Part shown: piece by piece, positions 44,857-53,395 of the stretch
Numbering within the stretch: position 1 is the first letter of the stretch
Layout: every line of letters begins with the position of its first letter
Origin: Ovoidimarina sp038744785
GTDB taxonomy: Bacteria; Pseudomonadota; Alphaproteobacteria; Rhodobacterales; Rhodobacteraceae
Direction: 5' to 3'
NCBI GenBank assembly: GCA_038744785.1
Contig: JBCDLX010000021.1
Location: 19,819 to 83,818, forward strand
Length of the DNA stretch: 64,000 nucleotides
Notes under the pieces: generated by a model
Told to the model about the DNA's origin: nothing
Seen by the model: only the letters and a program-made list of their open reading frames with translations
Database searches by the model: none
Made by a program: the position numbers and the translations under genes

Positions 44857-45598
44857 CGGTTCGGGCTTTCAGACGATGAGAGTAGAGGCGCTCGTAGTGT
44901 GGTCGCATGCGGTCGTGCAGATCGCGCACACGGGCAGGCGCGTCGGCGAGGTCGATGTATTTCCGGACCTGCGGCTTTAGCCCATCCGAAGCACGCAAGT
45001 TGGCGTGAAACGCGCCACCATCCCACCAACTGACCTCGTCGCGGGGGCCCGGCTGCCAGGACAGCGCCTTGGACAGATAGGGAATTCCGACCGCTTCGCA
45101 CCAAGCCGCAACAATGCCTGTCGGGTTTTCCAACAGGTCGTCACTGTCGATGACCGGAGGCGGCGAACCGAACTGTTCCGCGAGCCTGTCAAACAATGCG
45201 CGCTGTTCTGGGAAGCCAAGCTCTTTTTCGTGGAAATCCGGCCACTTGTCATACATCGACGTGATCGTTTTAGCCGGATCGCGGATCAGGAAAGAATGCG
45301 TGAAGATCGACAAAAGCGCATCGTCCCACATGTGGTCGATGTAGTGCGGAAAATCCTTGGTGAAGACCGGGCCTGCCTCCGCCGCCGCCTTAAGCGTGGC
45401 GGTCACGCTATCAAGCGTCAGACCGGGTGTTCGAACCGATTTCGGCGTCGCGCGGGGCCAAAGCGGCGCCTCTCCCTGGTACCACGCCTCGCCGTAGGGT
45501 TCATGAAAACAGGTCATGTCCCCCCGTTCGCGCATCATCCACTCAAACGCGGTCGAGGTTGACCTTGGAACGGCCCAAAGTGCGACGATCTTGTGCAT
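44849..45598 (-). CDS. Sulfotransferase-like P-loop protein
   Basis: A 249-residue protein with an N-terminal phosphate loop ALWAVPRSTSTAFEWMM and a second region HSFLIRDPAKTITSMYDKWP, both as in PAPS-dependent sulfotransferases. The C-terminal half is rich in Trp and aromatic residues (KALSWQPGPRDEVSWWDGG). The ATG at 45598 overlaps the upstream stop by one base (TGATG); a GTG one codon earlier is possible. Its place inside a catabolic operon is unusual; it may modify a pathway compound or act as a different P-loop enzyme. Confidence 0.82.
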   Translation of the reverse strand: MHKIVALWAVPRSTSTAFEWMMRERGDMTCFHEPYGEAWYQGEAPLWPRATPKSVRTPGLTLDSVTATLKAAAEAGPVFTKDFPHYIDHMWDDALLSIFTHSFLIRDPAKTITSMYDKWPDFHEKELGFPEQRALFDRLAEQFGSPPPVIDSDDLLENPTGIVAAWCEAVGIPYLSKALSWQPGPRDEVSWWDGGAFHANLRASDGLKPQVRKYIDLADAPARVRDLHDRMRPHYERLYSHRLKARTDA

Positions 45599-46428
45599 CA
45601 CAGCCGCTCCAGCAGCATGCCGTGCTGGCCCTGGGGCGCAATTCCGAGGGTGCGGAAGATACGCCAGTAAAGCGCCGTGTCCGAGGCGATGATCGGCTTG
45701 CCAGTGGCCGCTTCCAGATCCTTTGTCAGATGCACCATGCGTTGGGGCAGACCGTCAGCCCTGCGGAAATTCGGCATTCCGTTTACAACAAATGCATCGA
45801 CATCAGGCGCGTGGGCGAGCGTCCGCTCCATCGACTGCTCCGCCATCGCGCCAGGAAAAATCCAGGTCATCGCGTTGACCTCAGCCTGGGTCGGGTAAAG
45901 CCCCAGATCGACAAAGTTGCCGACATAGGCCAGATCGAAACCGGCCTGGCGCAGGAATCGCGCGGTCCCGTCGCGCCAATCGGGCCAGTAGTAGACAGAA
46001 TTCAGGGCGATCCGTTCCGCCCCAATCTCACGCAGCGCCTCGACCAGACAGTATCCAGCCATGTGCAGCGGTGTTTGATAGGTGTCGGCGATACGGTCCA
46101 AAAACTCTTCAATCTGGTCCGGGGTTTTCCCGCCTGCATGGACCCAGTTCGTGCCCACCTGACCGCAAACATGGGCGCCGTTGTTCGCCATGCATTCCAC
46201 ATATTCTTCGAGCAGGTGAAAGTTCCGGTCCCGCTGGTCAAGCGCGTGGGCATAGGCCGGCACATGCAGCATGCGCCCGTGCACACCCACGGTGTTGGGA
46301 CAGAGCCGCAGGAAATCGGATGGCGCCGCATCAAAATCATGGGGCGGCGACGTGAACGCCACCTGATGCGGGAACAAAAGGTTCGACGGATCCGCCCAGC
46401 GTTCGGGTTTCTGATAAGTGTCAGGCAC
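45598..46428 (-). CDS. Asp/Glu racemase-superfamily protein (maleate isomerase / arylmalonate decarboxylase-like)
   Basis: A 276-residue protein of the superfamily that includes maleate cis-trans isomerase, arylmalonate decarboxylase and the EutA protein of ectoine catabolism. The C-terminal SDTALYWRIFRTLGI is diagnostic. Cys88 (AHVCGQVGT) fits the first catalytic cysteine, but the second cysteine site reads VVNGMPNFR (about 215-222) with no Cys. So a two-cysteine racemase mechanism is unlikely, and isomerase or decarboxylase chemistry with one thiol is possible. It is translationally coupled to the sulfotransferase-like gene. Confidence 0.8.
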   Translation of the reverse strand: MPDTYQKPERWADPSNLLFPHQVAFTSPPHDFDAAPSDFLRLCPNTVGVHGRMLHVPAYAHALDQRDRNFHLLEEYVECMANNGAHVCGQVGTNWVHAGGKTPDQIEEFLDRIADTYQTPLHMAGYCLVEALREIGAERIALNSVYYWPDWRDGTARFLRQAGFDLAYVGNFVDLGLYPTQAEVNAMTWIFPGAMAEQSMERTLAHAPDVDAFVVNGMPNFRRADGLPQRMVHLTKDLEAATGKPIIASDTALYWRIFRTLGIAPQGQHGMLLERL

Positions 46429-46493
46429 GCGCGGCGCCCCTTCGATTCAATCGGTCGGAGGACGCTCTCGCCTTCGTTCGTCTGATCACCCGT

Positions 46494-47582
46494 TCAGCCA
46501 TCGATCGCCTCACGCATCCATTCGTGTAACGCGCGTATTGAATGTTCGGAATTCACACCACAGTCCGGATCAAGCACAAGTGGACCGGGCCGATAGCCTC
46601 GGCTTTGAAGCCCGCGTTGAACGCTTTCAACAAGGTGAATATCTTCTTCGACCGTCGTCGCACGGTCCTGCTGCGCAAGGCGCCGGATCACCTCGCTGTC
46701 AAAGCCATCCTCAGTGTACCAACCACGCCAAACGGTAACACTGCCAGAGCCTGTTGGGCGCCAATGGTATGTGTTCAGGACATTGCCGGGATAAACTTGA
46801 AATGAGAACAGCGGCCACAAAAACCACGACCGGTAATCGGTTGCGTGCGGAACCGAGGTGTCGATGTCGTAGGTCATCGCCTCAAGGCCCGAACACTCGG
46901 TCGTATGACGAAGAACGTGGCCGGCTTGCGGTTGAATATCGTACGTTTCCGGCTTCACAACACCGGTCGAGAAGGTCGGGTGGTTCAATGAGCAGTGGTA
47001 ACACTCTGAGTAGTTTTCGACCGAGACCTTCCAGTTGCAGGCTTCTGGGATTTCAACCCATTCAAGCGGTTGAAGCGCATCGATATGGGGGACAAACGCG
47101 CGCAGTTCTGCGCGCACACCTGGATACCAGTCATCCATCGGCGCCGCGTCGGGATCGAGATTGACGAAGACGAAGCCGTTGAAAATCTCGGTCCGGACCT
47201 CGGTTAGGCAAATCGAGGATTTGTCCAACCCTCGCACAGACTTCAGATTCGGGCCCGCGCGCAGCATTCCAGTCAATTCATAGGTCCAAGCATGGTACGG
47301 ACAAACGACAACCCGCGTCGTTCCAGATCCCGCGACAAGCTGGTGGGCGCGGTGCTGACAGACATTGTAAAACGTCCGAAGTACTCCGTCGCGACCGCGA
47401 ATTACGAACAAACTTTCGCCTGCGATTTCGAACGTGAAGTAGTCCCCGGGGTTTGCAGCTTCCGATTCATGCCCGGCAAATTGCCAGGTCCGGGCCAATA
47501 GACCCTGCAGCTCGCGCTGATAAAGCGAAGGATCTGTGTAGTAGTGGGCTTCGAGCGCGCGAATGGGCGTGTGATCGGTCAT
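46494..47582 (-). CDS. Rieske oxygenase alpha subunit, betaine-demethylase type
   Basis: A mononuclear-iron Rieske oxygenase of 362 residues. The [2Fe-2S] ligands are Cys75, His77, Cys94 and His97 (CQH, CPYH). The catalytic iron ligands are His196 and His201 in ENYSECYHCSLNH, with Asp314 in EEDIHL. The NYSECYHC pattern is shared with glycine-betaine monooxygenase (GbcA), stachydrine demethylase (Stc2) and related N-demethylases rather than ring dioxygenases. First gene of the minus operon after the regulator; the needed flavin/ferredoxin reductase is not encoded nearby. Confidence 0.9.
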   Translation of the reverse strand: MTDHTPIRALEAHYYTDPSLYQRELQGLLARTWQFAGHESEAANPGDYFTFEIAGESLFVIRGRDGVLRTFYNVCQHRAHQLVAGSGTTRVVVCPYHAWTYELTGMLRAGPNLKSVRGLDKSSICLTEVRTEIFNGFVFVNLDPDAAPMDDWYPGVRAELRAFVPHIDALQPLEWVEIPEACNWKVSVENYSECYHCSLNHPTFSTGVVKPETYDIQPQAGHVLRHTTECSGLEAMTYDIDTSVPHATDYRSWFLWPLFSFQVYPGNVLNTYHWRPTGSGSVTVWRGWYTEDGFDSEVIRRLAQQDRATTVEEDIHLVESVQRGLQSRGYRPGPLVLDPDCGVNSEHSIRALHEWMREAIDG

Positions 47583-47636
47583 CGAATCCCGGCTCCTTTG
47601 AGATGTGGGTACGACACATGCAAGCAGACGACCATC

Positions 47637-48518
47637 TTAGTCCTCAACATATAGGCCAAGTGCACAACGGCGGGCGTGAAAGGTTTCGACCCGTGTAACG
47701 ATCTCGTCGCTTGCAATCGCGATGACAAAGGACAAGAGCGTTTCCAGCACCGCGATCGTCGAAACGGATGATGGAAAGAACTGCGGTGTATCCACGGACA
47801 AGACGAACCCGTGGTCGGCCTGCGTTATCAGCGGCGATGCAGGGCTATCCGAAAGTCCGATAAGCCGAATACCCTGATCGCGCGCGACTTCGGCGGCGCG
47901 CACAACCTCTGTCCGGTAGGGCTTCATTGTCATCGCGATCAGCACGTCCCGTTCGTCGGCGAAGGCGAGGTCATCAGACGCCGTGCTGCCAGGATGCGGA
48001 ATCGGGTGGAAGCGCGTCATCCCGGTGGAGGCGAGATAGGCAAAGTTTCGGGCATTGGCGTTGTTTACGCCGACGCCCAAAACAAACACCTCGCGCGCTG
48101 CCCAGATCGTTTCGGCGGCCGCCTTCAGATCGGTCTCTGTGATCCGGGAAAAGCTCTCCTCGACATTCCGAATTGCGGCATCGATCGTATCCGCATAAAG
48201 CGCACCAAGCGCGCCACGGGCCCGCGCGGCTTGCAACCATCGCGCACGATCCGGAAAACCTTGCGCACCGCGCCGAATTTCTTCGCGAAACGGCTCGCGG
48301 AAATCGTCGTAGCCCTCGAACCCGACCTGCCGGGCCATGCGCACGACAGTGTTGGGCTTCACCTGCGCGGCTTCGGCAATTTCACGTACGGTCGAGACGC
48401 CCACATCGTGCGGGTTCTCCAGCACATAAGTTGCAGCCTTCCGTGCTTCGGGCGTCAGGGCCTCCAGTTCGCCAGCCAAACGATCCAAGACCGAAGATGA
48501 TACATTTGTCCCATTCAT
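47637..48518 (-). CDS. MurR/RpiR-family transcriptional regulator
   Basis: A 293-residue regulator with an N-terminal HTH_6 domain (LTPEARKAATYVLENPHDVG, then VREIAEAAQVKPNTVVRMAR) and a C-terminal SIS sugar-isomerase-type ligand domain (about 130-260; EVFVLGVGVNNANARNFAYL, and RLIGLSDSPASPLI). SIS regulators usually sense phosphosugars, but several RpiR members control amino-acid or quaternary-amine use. It lies between the two divergent operons and is the obvious candidate regulator. Confidence 0.92.
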   Translation of the reverse strand: MNGTNVSSSVLDRLAGELEALTPEARKAATYVLENPHDVGVSTVREIAEAAQVKPNTVVRMARQVGFEGYDDFREPFREEIRRGAQGFPDRARWLQAARARGALGALYADTIDAAIRNVEESFSRITETDLKAAAETIWAAREVFVLGVGVNNANARNFAYLASTGMTRFHPIPHPGSTASDDLAFADERDVLIAMTMKPYRTEVVRAAEVARDQGIRLIGLSDSPASPLITQADHGFVLSVDTPQFFPSSVSTIAVLETLLSFVIAIASDEIVTRVETFHARRCALGLYVED

Positions 48519-48520
48519 GA

Positions 48521-48548
48521 TTGACGATGGTACGGCTGTTCGTATAGC
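48521..48548 (+). promoter_or_regulatory. Predicted promoter of the flavoprotein/enolase operon
   Basis: A -35 box TTGACG (48521-48526) and a -10 box TATAGC (48543-48548) are separated by 16 bases. Transcription would start near 48555, about 35 bases before the flavoprotein ATG. The boxes begin two bases upstream of the rpiR-type start codon, so binding there would affect both directions. Confidence 0.55.
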
Positions 48549-48589
48549 GTGTCCACTGTTTTTGCCCCATTTGCTCCGGAGCCTTTCAA

Positions 48590-51052
48590 ATGTCCGACGT
48601 GTCTTTGCCTTCTCACGCTCGCGTGGTCATTATCGGCGGCGGCATCATGGGGGTCGGCACCGCCTACCACCTGGTCCACGAAGGCTGGAGCGATGTGGTT
48701 TTGCTGGAGAAGGCCGAACTCACCAGCGGCTCGACCTGGCATGCCGCCGGTCAGATCACACACTCCACCAGTTCTTTCGGGCTCGGGCGCTGCGTTGACT
48801 ATAACATCGGGCTTTACTCTGGTGGGCTAGAGGCGGAGACCGGTCAACCCGTGACCTGGCATGGCTGCGGCTCGTTCCGGCTGGCCTACACCGAAGACGA
48901 GATGGACTGGTTGCGCCACACCCTGTCGGTGGGACGCGCGCTGGGCTTCAGCATCGAGCTTGTGGGCAAAGACCAGATCGCCGCCTTCCACCCGTTCTAC
49001 AATCTCGATGGCGTTTTGGGCGCCCTCCACACCCCAGACGACGGTCACGTGGATCCCACGAACGTAACTATGGCCATGGCCGCGGGCGCCCGCGCGAAGG
49101 GTGTGAAAATCGTACGTCGCTGTCAGGCTACGAACATCACACAGGCCCGAACCGGCGAATGGGTCATCGAAACACCGAAGGGCACGATCACGTGCGAACA
49201 CGTGGTGAATGCCGGAGGCACCTATGCAAGGCAGATGGGCGAATGGTCGGGCCTTCAACTTCCGATGACGTCCATGACGCACCACTACTTTGTCACCGAT
49301 ACGGTGCCGGAGTTCGAAGGGCTGGATTACGAGCTTCCGGTGATCCGCGACGACAGGCTGGTGTCGGGCTACATCCGCATGGAGCAGAAAAAGGGCCTGA
49401 TCGGGATCTACGAGAAGGAAAACCCCAACACGGTATGGGTTGATCACTGCCCTTGGGACGCCGAAAACGAGCTTTTTGAGGCGGACTATGACCGCGTTAT
49501 GCCCTGGCTCGAAGCGGCGCTTGACCGGATGCCGATCTTTGCCGAATTGGGCATCACCCGCGACGTTCACGGTGCGATCAGCCATCCGCCTGACGGAAAC
49601 CCGTTGGTCGGCCCGGCGCCTGGCGTTCGAAACTACTGGTGCGCCTGTGGCACCCAGATCGGGATCGGCTGGGGCCCCGGCCTGACGCGCGAATTGGCGC
49701 GTTGGATGGTGCACGGGGCCGCCGACATCAGCATGCGCGAGTTCGATCCGCGCCGCTTCGGCCCCTACGCCACGAAGGAATGGCAGGTTACAAAGGCAAA
49801 GGAAGACTACTGCCTGCGCCATGAAATCCCGTTTCCGCATTTCAACCGGCTGGCAGGACGGCCGGTGAAAACATCCACCATCTACGACGTTCTGAAGGAC
49901 AAGGGCGCGGTTCACGAAGAGGTCTATGGCTGGGAACGCCCACGCTGGTTTGCACGAGACGGTGTTGCGGCCAAAGACGTCTACAGCTTCCGCCGCTCGG
50001 TCGTTGACGACATCATTGCCGCCGAGGTCAAAGCGGTCCGCGAAGCTGCCGGGATTATGGACATCTCGTCGTTTGCCAAGATCGAGGTTTCGGGCGCCGA
50101 CGCGCGCGACACATTGGACGGACTTGTCGCAAACCGGCTGCCGCAGAAGGACGGGCGCATCATCCTGACCCATTTCCTGAACGCCCGCGGCCGGATCGAG
50201 GCCGAGGTGACGATCGTTCGGCTGGAAGAGAACTGGTATTACATCACCTGCGCGGCCTTTTTTGAACAGCGCGTGATGGACTGGCTGAGCCGGCACATCG
50301 GCCATCGCGACGTGGTCCTTCACAACCAATCGGAAGAATATGGCGCCCTCGCCCTTCAGGGTCCACGCGCCCGCGATATCATGGCAGCGGTCACCGATGC
50401 GTCCCTCGACAACGCATCTTTCCCCTGGCTTTCGGTCCAGAACATCGCCGTCTCGGGGCATCCGGTCCAAGCGATGCGCATGTCTTATGGCGGAGAGCTT
50501 GGGTGGGAACTTCACATGCCGATGTCCTCACTCCGCCCTGTTTACGAAGCGCTTTGGTCGGCGGGCGAACCGCTGGGTCTTGCGGACTATGGCAGCTTCG
50601 CGATGAACGCGATGCGGATGGAGAAAATGTTCAAAGGCGCAGGCGAGCTAACGAACGAAGTCACCTTGCCGGAAGCCGACGTGATGCGCTTTGTGAAGCT
50701 CGACAAAGAGTTCGTCGGCAAGGCGGAAACGGAAACCAGCCTTGCCGCGCTCCTTCCCTGGATCTGCGCCTATCTTGAGATCGAACCCGACGGAGAGATC
50801 GACGGGCATGGGGGCGAAGCCGTCCTGTGGAACGGCAACGTGGTTGGGTCAACATCCTCAGTGGCTTATGGACCGACAGTCGGCAAGGTTCTGGCTTTTG
50901 CCTACATCAAACCCGAAGCCGCAATTCCGGGCACAGCGCTTGAAGTTGTCGTCCACGGAACACCGCGTGCCGCGCGCGTACTGGACGAACCCGCCTATGA
51001 TCCGGCAAGCGAAAAACCACGTACAGACGAGGTAAGGGAAGCGGCGGAATGA
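48590..51052 (+). CDS. FAD-dependent dimethylglycine/sarcosine dehydrogenase-like oxidoreductase with GcvT domain
   Basis: Oxidative N-demethylase of 820 residues. The FAD-binding motif is VVIIGGGIMGVGTAYHLV (Gly16-Gly21). SGSTWHAAGQ has the His (His51) that carries covalent FAD in this family. The DAO domain (to about 370) and a linking FAO_M domain precede C-terminal GcvT and GCV_T_C domains (about 430-810), which pass the methyl group to tetrahydrofolate as methylene-THF. The true substrate could be dimethylglycine, sarcosine, N-methylproline or a similar secondary or tertiary amine. It heads the plus-strand operon and overlaps the next gene by four bases. Confidence 0.92.
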   Translation: MSDVSLPSHARVVIIGGGIMGVGTAYHLVHEGWSDVVLLEKAELTSGSTWHAAGQITHSTSSFGLGRCVDYNIGLYSGGLEAETGQPVTWHGCGSFRLAYTEDEMDWLRHTLSVGRALGFSIELVGKDQIAAFHPFYNLDGVLGALHTPDDGHVDPTNVTMAMAAGARAKGVKIVRRCQATNITQARTGEWVIETPKGTITCEHVVNAGGTYARQMGEWSGLQLPMTSMTHHYFVTDTVPEFEGLDYELPVIRDDRLVSGYIRMEQKKGLIGIYEKENPNTVWVDHCPWDAENELFEADYDRVMPWLEAALDRMPIFAELGITRDVHGAISHPPDGNPLVGPAPGVRNYWCACGTQIGIGWGPGLTRELARWMVHGAADISMREFDPRRFGPYATKEWQVTKAKEDYCLRHEIPFPHFNRLAGRPVKTSTIYDVLKDKGAVHEEVYGWERPRWFARDGVAAKDVYSFRRSVVDDIIAAEVKAVREAAGIMDISSFAKIEVSGADARDTLDGLVANRLPQKDGRIILTHFLNARGRIEAEVTIVRLEENWYYITCAAFFEQRVMDWLSRHIGHRDVVLHNQSEEYGALALQGPRARDIMAAVTDASLDNASFPWLSVQNIAVSGHPVQAMRMSYGGELGWELHMPMSSLRPVYEALWSAGEPLGLADYGSFAMNAMRMEKMFKGAGELTNEVTLPEADVMRFVKLDKEFVGKAETETSLAALLPWICAYLEIEPDGEIDGHGGEAVLWNGNVVGSTSSVAYGPTVGKVLAFAYIKPEAAIPGTALEVVVHGTPRAARVLDEPAYDPASEKPRTDEVREAAE

Positions 51053-52137
51053 GCGGGATGAAGGCAATCGTGCTGACCGGTTTCGGTGGCATGGACAAGT
51101 TGCAGTTCCATGAAGACTGGCCGATCCCCAACCCGGGACCAGGCGAGGTGTTGATCCGGGTCGGTGCCTGCGGCCTTAACAACACCGACGTGAACACCCG
51201 CTCGGGCTGGTACGCCAAATCAGTGACAGAAGGCACGACGGGCGAAGCCTACTCAAGCGTTGGCGACGACGATGAGGGGACCTGGGGCGGGTCCACGATC
51301 ACCTTTCCGCGCATCCAGGGCGCGGACGCTGTGGGCGAGGTCGTTGGCCTGGGAGACGACGCCGATCCGGGTCTGATCGGCAAGCGCGTGATGGTCGACT
51401 GCTGGTTGCGTGATTGGGATGACCCCCTGAACCGTGACAAGACCGGCTACTTCGGATCAGAACGAAACGGGGGATTTGCGGAGTATACGACAGTTCCCGC
51501 TAAGAACCTGGCCGCGATTGAAAGCGATCTTTCCGACGCGGAACTGGCAACGTTTTCTTGCAGTTCTTCGACGGCCGAAGGGATGCTTTCGCGCGCCGAA
51601 GTTGGGCCCGGCGACACCGTCCTGATTACCGGTGCATCGGGCGGTGTCGGCTCTGCCCTGATCCAGCTTGCAAAACGGCGCGGCGCACGCGTCGTGGCAC
51701 TTGCTTCTGAGACCAAGCATGACGCGTTGCGCCCCTTTGGTGCGGACGTTCTTTTGCCGCGCGATCCCGGGGATCTTTCCGCCGCGTTAGAGGCCGCGAT
51801 CGGTCAACCCAAAGTGCCGGTCGTGGCGGATATTGCCGGTGGCCCCATGTTTCCCCGCCTGATCGACGCGCTTGAACGGGGCGGGCGATACGTCACCTCG
51901 GGCGCCATTGCTGGGCCACTAGTCGAGCTCGACTTGCGCACGCTCTACCTTCAGGATCTAACGCTTTTGGGCTCTACCGTCGTGCGCCCGCATATCTTTG
52001 GCGATCTCGTCGGCTACATCGAGCGGGGCGAGATCAAGCCGCAGCTTGCCGCCACATACCCCTTGTCCGAGTTCCACGCCGCGCAGACCGCTTTCATCGA
52101 GAAACGTCACGTGGGCAACATCGTTGTCGTGCCGTGA
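51049..52137 (+). CDS. Medium-chain NADPH:quinone reductase-like dehydrogenase
   Basis: A 362-residue MDR-superfamily protein. The Rossmann segment is VLITGASGGVGSALIQLAKR. The N-terminal catalytic-domain GACGLNNTDVNTRSGWY has Asn where zinc alcohol dehydrogenases keep the metal ligands, so it is of the zinc-free quinone oxidoreductase / enoyl reductase kind, although a DCWLRDWDD segment replaces the structural-zinc lobe. It overlaps the flavoprotein gene by four bases and the next small ORF by one. Confidence 0.87.
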   Translation: MSGMKAIVLTGFGGMDKLQFHEDWPIPNPGPGEVLIRVGACGLNNTDVNTRSGWYAKSVTEGTTGEAYSSVGDDDEGTWGGSTITFPRIQGADAVGEVVGLGDDADPGLIGKRVMVDCWLRDWDDPLNRDKTGYFGSERNGGFAEYTTVPAKNLAAIESDLSDAELATFSCSSSTAEGMLSRAEVGPGDTVLITGASGGVGSALIQLAKRRGARVVALASETKHDALRPFGADVLLPRDPGDLSAALEAAIGQPKVPVVADIAGGPMFPRLIDALERGGRYVTSGAIAGPLVELDLRTLYLQDLTLLGSTVVRPHIFGDLVGYIERGEIKPQLAATYPLSEFHAAQTAFIEKRHVGNIVVVP

Positions 52138-52286
52138 TGCCCCCCGCTTTTGACGATGCGCTTTGGGCGGCGCACGCGTTGCACCGGCCCCACGCCATGG
52201 GCAAACACCAAGGCCCTTCCCTGTGCTACGTTGCATGGCGCGGTGACGTAACCACGACGCCAAAGCTGACGGCGGGTGCGGTATGA
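52137..52286 (+). CDS. 49-residue ORF linking the dehydrogenase and enolase genes
   Basis: The ATG at 52137 shares one base with the upstream stop (TGATG), and the TGA overlaps the enolase ATG at 52283 (ATGA), so the ORF exactly fills the gap. The product (MPPAFDDALWAAHALHRPHA onward) is hydrophilic, with three His in the first 25 residues and one Cys. No family is recognised. It may be a real small protein or only a coupling frame. Confidence 0.45.
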   Translation: MPPAFDDALWAAHALHRPHAMGKHQGPSLCYVAWRGDVTTTPKLTAGAV

Positions 52287-53395
52287 AAATCACTCGGATC
52301 CGCGTTTTTCAGACCGATCTTCCTTACGTCGACGGCATCTACCGCTGGGGCGCAGGGAACGGGATCGAGATCGCGCGCGCCTCGGTCGTTGTTGTCGATA
52401 CCGATGCGGGCGTGCAAGGCGCAGGTGAATTCACGCCCTGCGGCGAGAACTACATGGTCGCACATTCTGAAGGCGTACCAGCGCTCGCCCGGCTGGTGGC
52501 AAAGCACCTTCTGGGCGAGGACCCGCGCGCAGTCGCCCGGATCGAGGCGATCCTTGATGGCACTGTGCAAGGCCATGGATATGCAAAGGCACCCTTTGAT
52601 GCCGCCTGCTGGGATCTTCTGGGCCAATCGCTCAGCGCGCCGCTTTGGGCGCTTTGGGGGGGCAAGTTAACGGAACGGGCGCCCATGTACAGGGTCGCCC
52701 CGCAACGCGCGCCCGAAGAAACGGCGGCGGAACTCGACCGCCACCGCGCGGCGGGCTATCGGCAGTTTCAGGTGAAGGTCGGCGCGGATTGGGCCGCCGA
52801 CATCGACCGCATCCGCGCGACCGTCCCGCTTTTGAAGCCCGGCGAGAAAGCAATGGCGGACGCCAATCAAGGTTGGCGGGTCGATGATGCGCTGCGCGTA
52901 GCGCGGGCGACGCGGGACTTGGATTACATCTTTGAACAACCCTGCCGAACCTACGAGGAATGCCAACATGTGCGCGCTCGAACCGACCTTCCGATGAAGC
53001 TCGACGAATGCGTGACGGGTATGGCGGCAGCCCACAGGATCGTGACCGACAGGGGGGCCGAACTTGTCTGCCTCAAGATCTCGAATTTGGGCGGCTTGTC
53101 CAAGGCCCTGCGGGTTCGTGATTTCCTGGTCGAGAACCGCATTCCCGTTGTCGCAGAGGACACTTGGGGCGGCGAGATTGCAACCGCAGCGCTTTCGCAT
53201 TTCGCCGCGACGACCCCGCCTGAATACCTTCATAACACAACCGATCTGATGAACTACAATACCCGGTCCACCGGGATCGGCGGCGCAAAGGCAGAGGCCG
53301 GGCAATTGCTTCCCCCCAATGCGCCAGGACTGGGTGTCGCGCCGGATTTCGAAAGCCTCGGCAAACCGGTCTTTGATACCGAGGAGGCCGCATGA
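52283..53395 (+). CDS. Enolase-superfamily enzyme A (MLE-like; epimerase/dehydratase candidate)
   Basis: A 370-residue mandelate racemase/muconate lactonizing enzyme-like protein. Metal ligands are Asp193, Glu218 and Asp241. General acid/base lysines are Lys165 and Lys265, on opposite faces of the barrel as in MLE-subgroup 1,1-proton-transfer enzymes. The first Lys of the usual KxK is Gln163. The loop EDTWGGEIATA (292-302) holds a Trp near the active site, as in betaine epimerases of the HpbD type. First of three tandem homologues with 4-base overlaps; probable 2-epimerase of a betaine or amino-acid derivative, exact substrate unknown. Confidence 0.87.
   Translation: MKITRIRVFQTDLPYVDGIYRWGAGNGIEIARASVVVVDTDAGVQGAGEFTPCGENYMVAHSEGVPALARLVAKHLLGEDPRAVARIEAILDGTVQGHGYAKAPFDAACWDLLGQSLSAPLWALWGGKLTERAPMYRVAPQRAPEETAAELDRHRAAGYRQFQVKVGADWAADIDRIRATVPLLKPGEKAMADANQGWRVDDALRVARATRDLDYIFEQPCRTYEECQHVRARTDLPMKLDECVTGMAAAHRIVTDRGAELVCLKISNLGGLSKALRVRDFLVENRIPVVAEDTWGGEIATAALSHFAATTPPEYLHNTTDLMNYNTRSTGIGGAKAEAGQLLPPNAPGLGVAPDFESLGKPVFDTEEAA

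Noticed and set aside
48827..50515. 562-codon minus-strand frame inside the flavoprotein gene
   Set aside because: It is the shadow of a GC-rich coding region; the plus frame carries FAD and GcvT motifs and the minus frame has none.
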